From CAZLIC01 sp964559535 (GTDB lineage Bacteria > Pseudomonadota > Alphaproteobacteria > Rhodobacterales > Rhodobacteraceae): a stretch of 31,167 nucleotides of DNA. The stretch covers positions 1 to 31,167 of the forward strand of contig CAZLIC010000051.1 in assembly GCA_964559535.1 (NCBI GenBank), in the 5' to 3' direction. Made by a program: the position numbers and the translations under genes. The notes below the pieces were generated by a model, which was not told the origin of the DNA, ran no database searches, and saw only the letters and a list, made by a program, of their open reading frames with translations. This document shows positions 23,674 to 30,753 of this stretch, in pieces; position 1 is the first letter of the stretch, and every line of letters starts with the position of its first letter.

Positions 23674-23722
23674 GTCGGGGCTTGCCCCGACTCTCGTCAC
23701 GCCGGAGCGAGCCCCGGCCTAC
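23670..23722. repeat. REP doublet (REPIN) that supplies two stop codons
   Basis: Left unit: GTAG then the palindrome GTCGGGGCTTGCCCCGAC (23670-23691). Right unit on the opposite strand: GTAG then GCCGGGGCTCGCTCCGGC (23701-23722). They are separated by 9 bases. GTAG head plus palindrome is the classical REP architecture. The TIGR02391 gene ends at TAG 23671-23673 and the XRE gene at TAG 23719-23721, both inside the heads. Confidence 0.75.
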
Positions 23723-24027
23723 ACGTCGCGCGCCTCCCCCAACACCCGCTGCACAATCCCCGGGTCCTTCGCGATCAGCGCCAGCAGCACACGGGCCGGG
23801 CCGTCGGGGCGCCGCCGCCCCTGCTCCCAGTTCACCAGCGTCGCCTTCTTCACCCCGATGGACCGGGCAAACTCGGCCTGGCTCAGCCCGGTGCGGGACC
23901 GGATCGCCGGAACTTCCGGCTCGGGCACGTCGAACGTGTGGACGGCGTACCCCTCACGCGCGCCCCCGGCATAGGCAAGCGCCTCTTTCAGACCCTGTTC
24001 GATGCGCTTGAAGGCTTCGCTTGTCAT
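23719..24027 (-). CDS. HigA/NadS-like XRE-type regulator (orphan antitoxin)
   Basis: A 102-residue helix-turn-helix protein of the NadS/HigA group. The HTH runs at about 41-75: AIRSRTGLSQAEFARSIGVKKATLVNWEQGRRRPDGPARVLLALIAKDP, with the group-specific W-E-Q-G-R-R-x-P-x-G-P-A-x-x-L-L string. Such antitoxins normally follow a HigB/RelE toxin gene, but none lies upstream: 24028-24301 has no coding frame. Promoter boxes at 24035-24063 put +1 at its ATG. It may control a distant toxin or other genes; an autoregulated remnant of a module is also possible. Confidence 0.85.
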   Translation of the reverse strand: MTSEAFKRIEQGLKEALAYAGGAREGYAVHTFDVPEPEVPAIRSRTGLSQAEFARSIGVKKATLVNWEQGRRRPDGPARVLLALIAKDPGIVQRVLGEARDV

Positions 24028-24034
24028 GGACGTT

Positions 24035-24063
24035 CCCATAGCCTGTGGCTGCCTTTGCGCCAA
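24035..24063 (-). promoter_or_regulatory. Putative promoter of the XRE gene (leaderless)
   Basis: Minus strand TTGGCG (24058-24063), 17-base spacer, TATGGG (24035-24040), then 7 bases to the ATG ending at 24027. An upstream in-frame ATG lies inside the -10, so the shorter start is used. Confidence 0.45.
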
Positions 24064-24182
24064 GCTGTCCATAGGATGGAGGCTCACACACATCACAATC
24101 CCACCACCCCACCCCACCCCAAATCCCTACCAGCCCCTTAACGCCGCCCCGTAACCCATTGATTCCAAACACCCCACCCCTC

Positions 24183-24211
24183 TGTCCCACCGTGGGACAC
24201 CCGCTGTCCCA
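24183..24211. promoter_or_regulatory. TGTCCCA inverted and direct repeats, candidate operator
   Basis: TGTCCCA (24183-24189) CCG TGGGACA (24193-24199) is a perfect 7-bp inverted repeat, with a third TGTCCCA at 24205-24211. It lies between the divergent XRE and transglycosylase genes, about 30 bases upstream of the latter's -35. Confidence 0.4.
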
Positions 24212-24239
24212 CGCCGCCCCCCTGCGGCCACGGAACCGC

Positions 24240-24267
24240 TTGCGCCCGCCCATGCCACCGCTAGAGT
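24240..24267 (+). promoter_or_regulatory. Putative promoter of the lytic transglycosylase gene
   Basis: TTGCGC (24240-24245), 16-base spacer, TAGAGT (24262-24267). A GTG at 24266 overlaps the -10, which supports the GTG at 24302 as the true start. Confidence 0.5.
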
Positions 24268-24301
24268 GCGCCAAACCATTCCAAACCCCGGAGTTTCTCC
24301 C

Positions 24302-25093
24302 GTGTTCCGTTCCGCTGTCGTCGCCCTTGCCCTTGCCACCGCCCTTCCCGCCGCGGCGGCCCCCTGTGGCGATACCGCTGCGGGATATGAGGACTGGAAG
24401 GCGGTGATGGCGGCAGAGGCGAAGGCCGACGGGGTGGGCCGCGCGGGGATCGCGGCGCTGCAGGCCACCAGCTACTCCAAGGCCACCATCGCCGCCGACC
24501 GCAACCAGAAAAGCTTCAAGTACTCGCTGGACAAGTTCATGTCCGTCCGCGGCGCCGACACGATCATCGCGCAGGGGCGGTCACGCAAGGCGAAGAACCC
24601 CGGCTTCTATGCCGGTCTGGAAGCGCAATACGGCGTTCCAGCAGGCGTGATCATCGCCATCCATGGCATGGAGACGGGGTTTGGCGGCTTCATGGGCGAT
24701 ACCCGCGTGGTCTCGGCCATCGCCACCCTCACCTGGGACTGCCGCCGGTCCGACTTCTTCCGCCCGCATCTGATCGGCGCGCTGAAGCTGGTGGACGCGG
24801 GCGCGATCACGCCCGAGACGGTGGGTGCCAAGCATGGCGAGCTGGGCCACACGCAGTTCCTGCCCGGCAATGCGCTGGCCTATGGGGTGGATGGCAACGG
24901 CGACGGGCGGGTGGATTTTTCCAACACCGCCGACGCGCTGGCCTCGACGGCGAATTTTCTGCGGCAGAAGGGCTGGAAGCCGGGCAAGGGCTATCAGGAA
25001 GGGCAGCCGAACCATGCCGTGCTGAAGGCCTGGAACGCGGCGACCGTGTACCAGCAGGCGCTGGCGATCATGGGCGCGCGGATCGACGGCTAG
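24302..25093 (+). CDS. Lytic murein transglycosylase (MltB/SLT_2 family)
   Basis: Periplasmic muramidase that cleaves peptidoglycan with 1,6-anhydro-MurNAc formation. The 263-residue protein starts with a signal peptide (MFRSAVVALALATALPAAAA, GTG start). Its catalytic Glu124 lies in HGMETGFGGFMGDTR, after YGVPAGVIIAI; LGHTQFLPGNALAYG and the NGDGRVDFSNTADALASTANFLRQKGWKPG block are typical of this family. GGAG stands 8 bases before the GTG. It is convergent with the CHAP gene; their stops overlap in CTAG at 25090-25093, and no terminator lies between. Confidence 0.93.
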   Translation: MFRSAVVALALATALPAAAAPCGDTAAGYEDWKAVMAAEAKADGVGRAGIAALQATSYSKATIAADRNQKSFKYSLDKFMSVRGADTIIAQGRSRKAKNPGFYAGLEAQYGVPAGVIIAIHGMETGFGGFMGDTRVVSAIATLTWDCRRSDFFRPHLIGALKLVDAGAITPETVGAKHGELGHTQFLPGNALAYGVDGNGDGRVDFSNTADALASTANFLRQKGWKPGKGYQEGQPNHAVLKAWNAATVYQQALAIMGARIDG

Positions 25094-25704
25094 CGTTCCG
25101 CCGTCGCCGCCACCCGCACCACCTGCGGCCGCTCTTCCTGGCGGCCCTGCGGGTAGATGAAGCCCGACACCGGGTTGACGCGGCCCTTCACGCCGGGGTC
25201 CCCTTCGACCCGCACCGCCGACCAGTCGCCTGCCTCGGACACGTCATGCACCGCCATCCCCAGCGACACCTGGTTGCGCTTCCAGTTGGCGTGGTCGATG
25301 CGGATGAGCCGGTCCGACACGATTTCCGACACCACCGCAACATGCCCCATCGGCATCTTGCGGCTACCCGAGAACACCATCACGGCGCCCACCTGCGGAT
25401 CATCCCCGCGGTCATAGCGGCCTGCAGCGGCGGCCCACCAGGTTTCGGCGTTGCCGCGGATGTCCACACCGCTGGCGCTGCGCGCAAAGGGCACGCACCA
25501 CACCCGCTGCCCGCGCGCGCGCATCGCCCGCGCCTCGGCCACAGCCGCCGCCAGTGCGGTCTGCATCGGCGCACTCATCGTGGCCGTCACCGCCTCGGTC
25601 GGCTTGGCGCGGCGTTTCAGGAATGCCTCGGCCGGGGTGGCCAGGGTCCCTGCAACCAGCAGGGCAGACAGCACGCAAAGGACGGCACCGGTTCCGCGGA
25701 TCAT
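25090..25704 (-). CDS. Secreted CHAP-domain amidase/peptidase
   Basis: A 204-residue periplasmic protein with a signal peptide (MIRGTGAVLCVLSALLVAGTLATPAEA) and a CHAP (NlpC/P60-like) domain at about 65-160. Catalytic candidates are Cys70 (GQRVWCVPFARSASGVDIRGNAETWW), His121 (MPMGHVAVV) and Asn140 (RIDHANWKRN). Such enzymes cut peptide stems or amide bonds in peptidoglycan. Its partner on the opposite strand is a lytic transglycosylase sharing the CTAG stop. The ATG at 25704 precedes the signal peptide; an in-frame extension to 25782 is less likely. Confidence 0.9.
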   Translation of the reverse strand: MIRGTGAVLCVLSALLVAGTLATPAEAFLKRRAKPTEAVTATMSAPMQTALAAAVAEARAMRARGQRVWCVPFARSASGVDIRGNAETWWAAAAGRYDRGDDPQVGAVMVFSGSRKMPMGHVAVVSEIVSDRLIRIDHANWKRNQVSLGMAVHDVSEAGDWSAVRVEGDPGVKGRVNPVSGFIYPQGRQEERPQVVRVAATAER

Positions 25705-25904
25705 GCAGGAAACCCCTGTCGTTCGAATGTCGGAAAATGGCCGGTCCTCACAACCGGGTGAACACAGAGGTGCAACAAACATGTCATCCGCTCAACCCCG
25801 CCTTTTGCGTGCAGGCGGAAACCTGCCACAGGGGCGCTGTGCACAATCCGTACCCCGCCGGGCGGGCCGGGCATCTGCGGCCCGGGTTCTTGGCGCCATT
25901 CCGC

Positions 25905-25933
25905 TTGCGTGCCCCGCCCCCCACGGCTACCAT
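25905..25933 (+). promoter_or_regulatory. Putative promoter of ppx-rlmE
   Basis: TTGCGT (25905-25910), 17-base spacer, TACCAT (25928-25933), then GGAGG and the ATG at 25962. Confidence 0.5.
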
Positions 25934-25961
25934 CAGTGCCAACCACAGTTGGAGGGCGGCC

Positions 25962-27092
25962 ATGGCGCCCGAGCGTCCCCGGGAGGGGGACGCGATCCCG
26001 GGGGTGACGGCTGTTTCCGCGGCCTCCCCATCGGTCGAACCGTCGCCCTCCCATCCGGGGCCAGCGCTCTATGCCGCGCTGGACCTTGGAACGAACAGTT
26101 GTCGCATGCTGATCGCCCGCCCCCGGGGCGCGCAGTTTCATGTGCTGGACAGTTTTTCGAAGGCCGTCCAGCTGGGGCATGGGCTGGAAGCGTCGGGGCG
26201 ACTGTCACGGTCTGCCATGGGGCGCACCATCCAGGCGCTGCGCATCTGCCAGAAGAAGATCGAGAAACACGGCGTCAAACGGATGCGGCTGGTCGCCACC
26301 GAGGCCTGCCGCCGCGCCCGCAACGCGCGCGACTTCATCCGCCAGGTCAAGCGCGAGACGGGACTGGTGCTGGAGATCATCCAGCCCGAGGAAGAAGCCC
26401 GGCTGGCCGTCATTTCCTGTGCGCCGCTGGTGTCACGGCGGACCGAGCAGCTCTTGGTGGTGGACATTGGCGGGGGGTCGACAGAACTGGTGTGGATTGA
26501 CCTGTCGGGCGTGGCCGAGGCCGAGCGCGCCGCCGCGATCATGCGGCTGCACCGCGGGTTCCATGCGCAGGGGGATGGCGCGGCGCGGGTGGTCGACTGG
26601 ATTTCCGTCCCGCTGGGCGTGGCCACGCTGAAGGATCAGTTCATCGACGTCGAGGATGACGCCGCACGCTTTGCGCTGATGAGCTGGTTTTTCGAGGAGA
26701 ACCTGGCCAAGTTCTCGCCCTACAACGCCGAATCGCCGCGTGAGGGGTTCCAGATCATCGGCACCTCGGGCACCATCACCACGGTGGCGGCATCGTTCCT
26801 GGGGCTGCGGCGGTATGACCGGGCCAAGGTGGACGGGCTGTCGATGACGTCCGACCAGATTGACACGGTGATCCGCGACTACCTGTCGCTGGGGCCCGAG
26901 GGGCGGCGGACCGACCCGCGCATCGGGCGCGACCGCCACAGCCTGATCATGTCGGGGGCGGCCATCCTGCAGACCCTGATGCGGATATGGCCGACCGACC
27001 GGCTGTCGGTGGCCGACCGCGGGCTGCGCGAGGGGCTGTTGTACGCGCAGATGTCGGCGGATGGATTGCTGGACGAGGGGCCCTTTGCATGA
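25962..27092 (+). CDS. Ppx/GppA family phosphatase (short form)
   Basis: Member of the exopolyphosphatase/pppGpp phosphohydrolase family (ASKHA fold). The 376 residues have the first phosphate motif ALDLGTNSCRMLIA (Asp41), the catalytic Glu region QPEEEARLA (about 141-149), the second motif VVDIGGGSTELVW (about 167-179), and GTSGTITTVA. It stops at about 376 residues, so the HD domain of full-length 500-residue Ppx is missing, as in the short GppA group. A low-complexity N-terminal extension of about 35 residues precedes the fold. GGAGG lies 6 bases upstream. It overlaps rlmE by 4 bp (ATGA). Polyphosphate and pppGpp substrates cannot be told apart here. Confidence 0.92.
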   Translation: MAPERPREGDAIPGVTAVSAASPSVEPSPSHPGPALYAALDLGTNSCRMLIARPRGAQFHVLDSFSKAVQLGHGLEASGRLSRSAMGRTIQALRICQKKIEKHGVKRMRLVATEACRRARNARDFIRQVKRETGLVLEIIQPEEEARLAVISCAPLVSRRTEQLLVVDIGGGSTELVWIDLSGVAEAERAAAIMRLHRGFHAQGDGAARVVDWISVPLGVATLKDQFIDVEDDAARFALMSWFFEENLAKFSPYNAESPREGFQIIGTSGTITTVAASFLGLRRYDRAKVDGLSMTSDQIDTVIRDYLSLGPEGRRTDPRIGRDRHSLIMSGAAILQTLMRIWPTDRLSVADRGLREGLLYAQMSADGLLDEGPFA

Positions 27093-27811
27093 CGGGATCT
27101 GGCCAGGGGCCGGGGCGCGGCACACGCGACCTGCGGGTGCGGGTAAAGACGGCCAAGGGGCGCAAGCTGTCGTCCACGCTGTGGCTGGAACGGCAGTTGA
27201 ACGACCCCTATGTGGTGCGCGCCAAGAAGGAAGGCTTTCGCGGCCGGGCGGCCTACAAGATACTGGAGCTGAACGAGAAGCTCGGATTTCTGGTGCCCGG
27301 CGCGCGGATCGTGGACCTTGGCTGCGCGCCGGGCGGATGGTGCCAGGTGGCGGTGGCGAAGGTCAATGCGCTGGCAGAGCGGCCGGGCAAGGTGGGCACC
27401 GTGCTAGGGGTGGACTTGCAGGAGATCCCGCCGATCAACGGCGCGCAGATCCATGTGCTGGACTTTCTGTCCGAAGGCGCGGATGACCGGGTGAAGGGCT
27501 GGCTGGGCGGCAAAGCCGACGTGGTGATGTCGGACATGGCGGCGGCGGCCAGCGGCCACAAGGGCACCGACCACCTGCGCATCGTGGCGCTGGCCGAGGC
27601 GGCGGCCGAGTTCGCCATGGACGTGCTGGAGGAAGGCGGCACCTTCATCGCCAAGGTGCTGGCGGGTGGGGCCGAGGCGGGGCTGCAGGGCAAGCTGAAG
27701 AAGGCCTTCCGCAAGGTGACGAACGAAAAGCCGCCCAGCAGCCGCGCGGACAGTTCCGAGAAATTCGTGGTGGCGCAGGGGTTTCGCGGGCGACCCTCAG
27801 AATCTGAATGA
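27089..27811 (+). CDS. rlmE: 23S rRNA 2'-O-ribose methyltransferase RlmE (FtsJ/RrmJ)
   Basis: SAM-dependent 2'-O-methylation of U2552 (E. coli numbering) in 23S rRNA. The 240-residue protein has the SAM loop DLGCAPGGWCQVA at about 76-88 and the K-D-K-E tetrad as K57 (RAAYKILEL), D149 (VMSDMAAAASG), K189 (GTFIAKVL) and E224 (SSEKFVVA). A basic N-terminal tail (RVRVKTAKGRK) fits rRNA binding. The ATG overlaps the ppx stop, so the pair is one coupled unit. A hairpin and a REP doublet follow. Confidence 0.96.
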   Translation: MTGSGQGPGRGTRDLRVRVKTAKGRKLSSTLWLERQLNDPYVVRAKKEGFRGRAAYKILELNEKLGFLVPGARIVDLGCAPGGWCQVAVAKVNALAERPGKVGTVLGVDLQEIPPINGAQIHVLDFLSEGADDRVKGWLGGKADVVMSDMAAAASGHKGTDHLRIVALAEAAAEFAMDVLEEGGTFIAKVLAGGAEAGLQGKLKKAFRKVTNEKPPSSRADSSEKFVVAQGFRGRPSESE

Positions 27812-27815
27812 AGAA

Positions 27816-27836
27816 CGGCGGCCTGCGGGGCCGCCG
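27816..27836 (+). terminator. Hairpin after rlmE
   Basis: CGGCGGCC (27816-27823), loop TGCGG, GGCCGCCG (27829-27836): a perfect 8-bp G/C stem 4 bases after the rlmE stop. It has no T run. Confidence 0.5.
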
Positions 27837-27894
27837 GTAGGGTGGGCAATCTGCCCACCATGGCGAAGGGAGGTGGGCAGATTGCCCACCCTAC
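27837..27894. repeat. REP doublet with perfect 23-bp inverted arms
   Basis: The left arm (27837-27859) begins GTAGGGTGGGCAATCTGCCC and its exact reverse complement is the right arm (27872-27894), with a 12-base spacer. Each arm is a GTAG head plus an internal palindrome (GGTGGGCA...TGCCCACC). It lies between the convergent stops of rlmE and ndk. GTAG plus palindrome, arranged head to head, is typical of REP/REPIN elements. Confidence 0.8.
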
Positions 27895-27897
27895 GCC

Positions 27898-28320
27898 TTA
27901 CCCCACCAGTTCAAGCCCCGAGAAGAAGAACGCGATCTCTTGCGCGGCGGTTTCCGGCGCATCCGACCCGTGCACCGAATTCTCGCCGACTGACAGGGCG
28001 AATTCCTTGCGGATGGTGCCTTCGGCGGCGTTGGCGGGGTTGGTTGCGCCCATCACTTCGCGGTTCTTCAGGATGGCGCCTTCGCCTTCCAGCACCTGCA
28101 CCACCACCGGCTCGGACGCCATGAATTCGGTCAGTTCGGCGAAGAACCCGCGCTCGCTGTGCACGGCATAGAAGGCCTGCGCCTGCGCCAGCGACAGGTG
28201 AATGCGCTTTTGCGCGACAATGCGCAGGCCCGCTTCCTCGAACTTGGCGTTGATCTTGCCGGTCAGGTTGCGGCGGGTCGCGTCGGGCTTGATGATCGAC
28301 AGGGTGCGCTCGGTGGCCAT
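27898..28320 (-). CDS. ndk: Nucleoside diphosphate kinase
   Basis: Transfers the gamma phosphate between NTPs and NDPs through a phosphohistidine. The 140-residue protein starts MATERTLSIIKPDATRRNLTG, contains VHSERGFFAELTEFM, GATNPANAAEGTIRKEFA, and the active-site segment SVGENSVHGSD with His117. GGAGAG precedes the ATG. It is convergent with rlmE across a REP doublet, and its leader holds the hairpin that may end the upstream cysteine-rich gene. Confidence 0.97.
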   Translation of the reverse strand: MATERTLSIIKPDATRRNLTGKINAKFEEAGLRIVAQKRIHLSLAQAQAFYAVHSERGFFAELTEFMASEPVVVQVLEGEGAILKNREVMGATNPANAAEGTIRKEFALSVGENSVHGSDAPETAAQEIAFFFSGLELVG

Positions 28321-28340
28321 GGGTCTCTCCGGTCCTGAAA

Positions 28341-28358
28341 GGGGCCGGATGCGGCCCC
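28341..28358 (-). terminator. Hairpin between the cysteine-rich gene and ndk
   Basis: GGGGCCG (28341-28347) GATG CGGCCCC (28352-28358). Read on the minus strand it is followed by TTTC, as for a weak intrinsic terminator 45 bases past the 28404 stop. A second 7-bp stem (28368-28374 with 28382-28388) lies just before it. Confidence 0.45.
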
Positions 28359-28403
28359 GGTTTGCGCGCGCCGCCTAGCATGCGGCGCCGCCGGACGGAA
28401 GGC

Positions 28404-28811
28404 TTAGAACACCCGCTGGCGGGCCTTTGCCACGGTGAAGCCGTGACCCTGACGGTTGGTACAGGTCATCCCCGTCTGTTCCGAGATGCAGGTGACGCCG
28501 CCGCCCGACACGGTCTGCCCGTAGCCCAGAACCGGCCCGTCGGGCGAGGCGACCGTGTCACCCGCGCAGACCGGCGCGCCGGGGCCGGTGCGGCCGACCT
28601 CAAACCCGTGGCCCCAGTCCAGATCACAGTCGGCGGGCGGCACCGGATAGCTGACCCCGGTCATTTCCAGCACGTCGCAGCGCACACCCTGCCAGTCGCC
28701 GTCGCCCTGAAAGATCATGCAATGGATGTTGCGGCTGGGCGACTGGAACACGATCACATCCTGCGCCGCCGCGGGGGCCGCAAAGGCCAGAACCGCCAAA
28801 ATCCACCGCAT
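28404..28811 (-). CDS. Small secreted cysteine-rich protein (DUF6636-like)
   Basis: A 135-residue protein with a signal peptide (MRWILAVLAFAAPAAAQ) and a compact domain with six cysteines (IHCMIF, VRCDVL, ADCDLDW, PVCAGD, VTCISE, MTCTNRQGHGF), so three disulfides are likely. FQSPSRNIHCMIF and GMTCTNRQGHGFTVAKARQ match the pattern of small DUF6636-type proteins as I remember it; no function is known. AGGAGG stands 5 bases before the ATG, and promoter boxes are at 28837-28865. It is divergent from the ABC-F gene. Confidence 0.75.
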   Translation of the reverse strand: MRWILAVLAFAAPAAAQDVIVFQSPSRNIHCMIFQGDGDWQGVRCDVLEMTGVSYPVPPADCDLDWGHGFEVGRTGPGAPVCAGDTVASPDGPVLGYGQTVSGGGVTCISEQTGMTCTNRQGHGFTVAKARQRVF

Positions 28812-28836
28812 CGCTGCCTCCTGTGCTGCCACTGCG

Positions 28837-28865
28837 AGCCTAAGCCAACCGCCACCGCCCGGCAA
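28837..28865 (-). promoter_or_regulatory. Putative promoter of the cysteine-rich gene
   Basis: Minus strand TTGCCG (28860-28865), 17-base spacer, TAGGCT (28837-28842), with AGGAGG before the ATG. Its -35 lies 3 bases from the -35 of the opposite ABC-F promoter. Confidence 0.5.
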
Positions 28866-28868
28866 CGA

Positions 28869-28897
28869 TTGACCCCGCCCCTCCCTTCGGGCATCCC
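28869..28897 (+). promoter_or_regulatory. Putative promoter of the ABC-F gene (leaderless)
   Basis: TTGACC (28869-28874), 17-base spacer, CATCCC (28892-28897), then 7 bases to the ATG at 28905. There is no Shine-Dalgarno. The -10 is weak. Confidence 0.35.
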
Positions 28898-28904
28898 CCC
28901 CGAC

Positions 28905-30752
28905 ATGCTGCGCATCGAGAACATCACCTATTCGGTCGAAGGCCGCCCCCTGTTCGAGGGGGCTTCGGCCACCATTCCCACCGGTCACAAGGTGGGCCTT
29001 GTCGGCCGTAACGGGGCGGGCAAGACCACGCTGTTCCGGCTGATCCGGGGCGAGCTGGCGCTGGAAGGGGGCGAGATCAGCCTGCCGTCGCGCGCCCGCA
29101 TCGGCGGGGTGGCGCAAGAGGTGCCGTCGTCCTCGACCTCGCTGCTGGATACCGTCCTGCAGGCCGACACGGAACGCGCCGCGCTGATGGCAGAATCGGA
29201 AACCGCCCACGACCCCCACCGCATTGCCGAGATCCAGGCGCGGCTTTCCGACATCGATGCCTGGTCGGCCGAAGGGCGGGCATCAGCGATCCTGCGGGGC
29301 CTGGGGTTTGATGCCGAGGCGCAGAAGCGGCCCTGTTCCGATTTCTCGGGCGGCTGGCGGATGCGAGTGGCCCTGGCAGGCGTGTTGTTTTCGCAGCCCG
29401 ACTATCTGCTGCTGGACGAACCGACCAACTATCTGGACCTGGAAGGCGCGCTGTGGCTGGAAAGCTACCTCGCCAAGTATCCCCACACGGTCATGATCAT
29501 CAGCCACGACCGCGGGCTCTTGAACCGGGCAGTGGGCGCGATCCTGCATCTGGAAAACCGCAAGCTGACGCTGTGGAACGGGCCCTATGACCAGTTCGCC
29601 CGCCAAGTGGCCGAACGCCGCGCCGTGCAGGCGGCCGAGGCCAAGAAGGTGGAACTGCGCCGCGCCCACCTGCAAAGCTTCGTCGACCGGTTCAAAGCCA
29701 AGGCGTCAAAGGCGGTGCAGGCGCAAAGCCGCGTCAAGATGCTGGAAAAGCTGACGCCCATCACCCCGCCCGAAGAGGCGAAGAAGGTGGTGTTCACCTT
29801 CCCGAAGCCCGAGGAGCTGTCGCCCCCGATCATCAACCTGGACGGCGCGGCGGTGGGTTATGGCGGCCCGCCGGTGCTGCGGCGGCTGAGTTTGCGCATC
29901 GACCAGGACGACCGGATTGCGCTTCTGGGCCGCAACGGCGAGGGGAAGTCGACGCTGTCGAAGCTGCTGGCGGGCAAGCTGGCGGCGTCCGAGGGCCGGA
30001 TGCACCGGTCGGGCAAGCTGCGCATCGGCTATTTCGCGCAGCATCAGGTGGACGAGCTGCATCTGGACGAGACGCCGCTGCAGCATGTGCAGCGGGCGCG
30101 GCCGGAGGAAATGCAGGCCAAGCTGCGGGCGCGACTGGCCGGGTTCGGGCTGATGGCCGATCAGGCAGATACCGTGGTGGGCCGCCTGTCGGGGGGGCAG
30201 AAGGCGCGGCTCAGCTTGCTTCTGGCCACCATCGACGCGCCACACCTTCTGATCCTGGACGAACCGACCAACCACCTGGACATGGAAAGCCGCGAGGCGC
30301 TGGTCGAGGCGCTGACCGAATACCCCGGCGCGGTGATCCTTGTCAGCCACGACATGCACCTTCTGGGGCTGGTGGCCGACCGTCTGTGGCTGGTGAAGGG
30401 GGGCGCGGTGGCACCCTATTCCGAAGACCTGGACACCTACCGCGCGCAGCTTCTGGCCGGCGACGAGGACGTGAAGGTTGCCGCGAAACCCGTTGAGAAA
30501 CCGAAGAAAGCCAGCCGGGATGAAGTACTGGCGATCAGGGCCGAAGTGCGCAAGTGCGAGGAAAGGCTGGAGAAGCTGAACGACATGCGCGACAAGCTGG
30601 CGCGGAAACTGGCCGACCCCGAGCTGTACGAAAGCGCGCGGGCGGGCGAGCTGGAGACCTGGAACAGGAAGTACGCCGAGGTGATGGAGGCGCTGGACCG
30701 GGCCGAAGCGCTGTGGCTGGCGGCACAGGAACGGCTGGAGGCTGCGGCATAG
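28905..30752 (+). CDS. ABC-F family ATPase (Uup/YheS-like)
   Basis: A soluble tandem ABC ATPase of 615 residues; ABC-F proteins act on the ribosome rather than in transport. ABC1 has Walker A GRNGAGKTT (about 34-42), signature DFSGGWRMRVALAG and Walker B YLLLDEPTNYLDLE. The Glu-rich/basic P-site linker (KVELRRAHLQSFVDRFKAKA) follows. ABC2 has GRNGEGKST (about 342-350), RLSGGQKARLSLL and LLILDEPTNHLDMESRE. The C-terminal part has a coiled coil (LAIRAEVRKCEERLEKLNDM) as in Uup/YheS. It is 1 base ahead of the MarC gene. The start ATG lacks a Shine-Dalgarno; a longer in-frame reading is rejected. Confidence 0.92.
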   Translation: MLRIENITYSVEGRPLFEGASATIPTGHKVGLVGRNGAGKTTLFRLIRGELALEGGEISLPSRARIGGVAQEVPSSSTSLLDTVLQADTERAALMAESETAHDPHRIAEIQARLSDIDAWSAEGRASAILRGLGFDAEAQKRPCSDFSGGWRMRVALAGVLFSQPDYLLLDEPTNYLDLEGALWLESYLAKYPHTVMIISHDRGLLNRAVGAILHLENRKLTLWNGPYDQFARQVAERRAVQAAEAKKVELRRAHLQSFVDRFKAKASKAVQAQSRVKMLEKLTPITPPEEAKKVVFTFPKPEELSPPIINLDGAAVGYGGPPVLRRLSLRIDQDDRIALLGRNGEGKSTLSKLLAGKLAASEGRMHRSGKLRIGYFAQHQVDELHLDETPLQHVQRARPEEMQAKLRARLAGFGLMADQADTVVGRLSGGQKARLSLLLATIDAPHLLILDEPTNHLDMESREALVEALTEYPGAVILVSHDMHLLGLVADRLWLVKGGAVAPYSEDLDTYRAQLLAGDEDVKVAAKPVEKPKKASRDEVLAIRAEVRKCEERLEKLNDMRDKLARKLADPELYESARAGELETWNRKYAEVMEALDRAEALWLAAQERLEAAA

Positions 30753-30753
30753 C

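Noticed and set aside
24266..24301. Upstream GTG start for the lytic transglycosylase
   Set aside because: It lies within the putative -10 and lacks a ribosome site; the GTG at 24302 has GGAG and begins the signal peptide.
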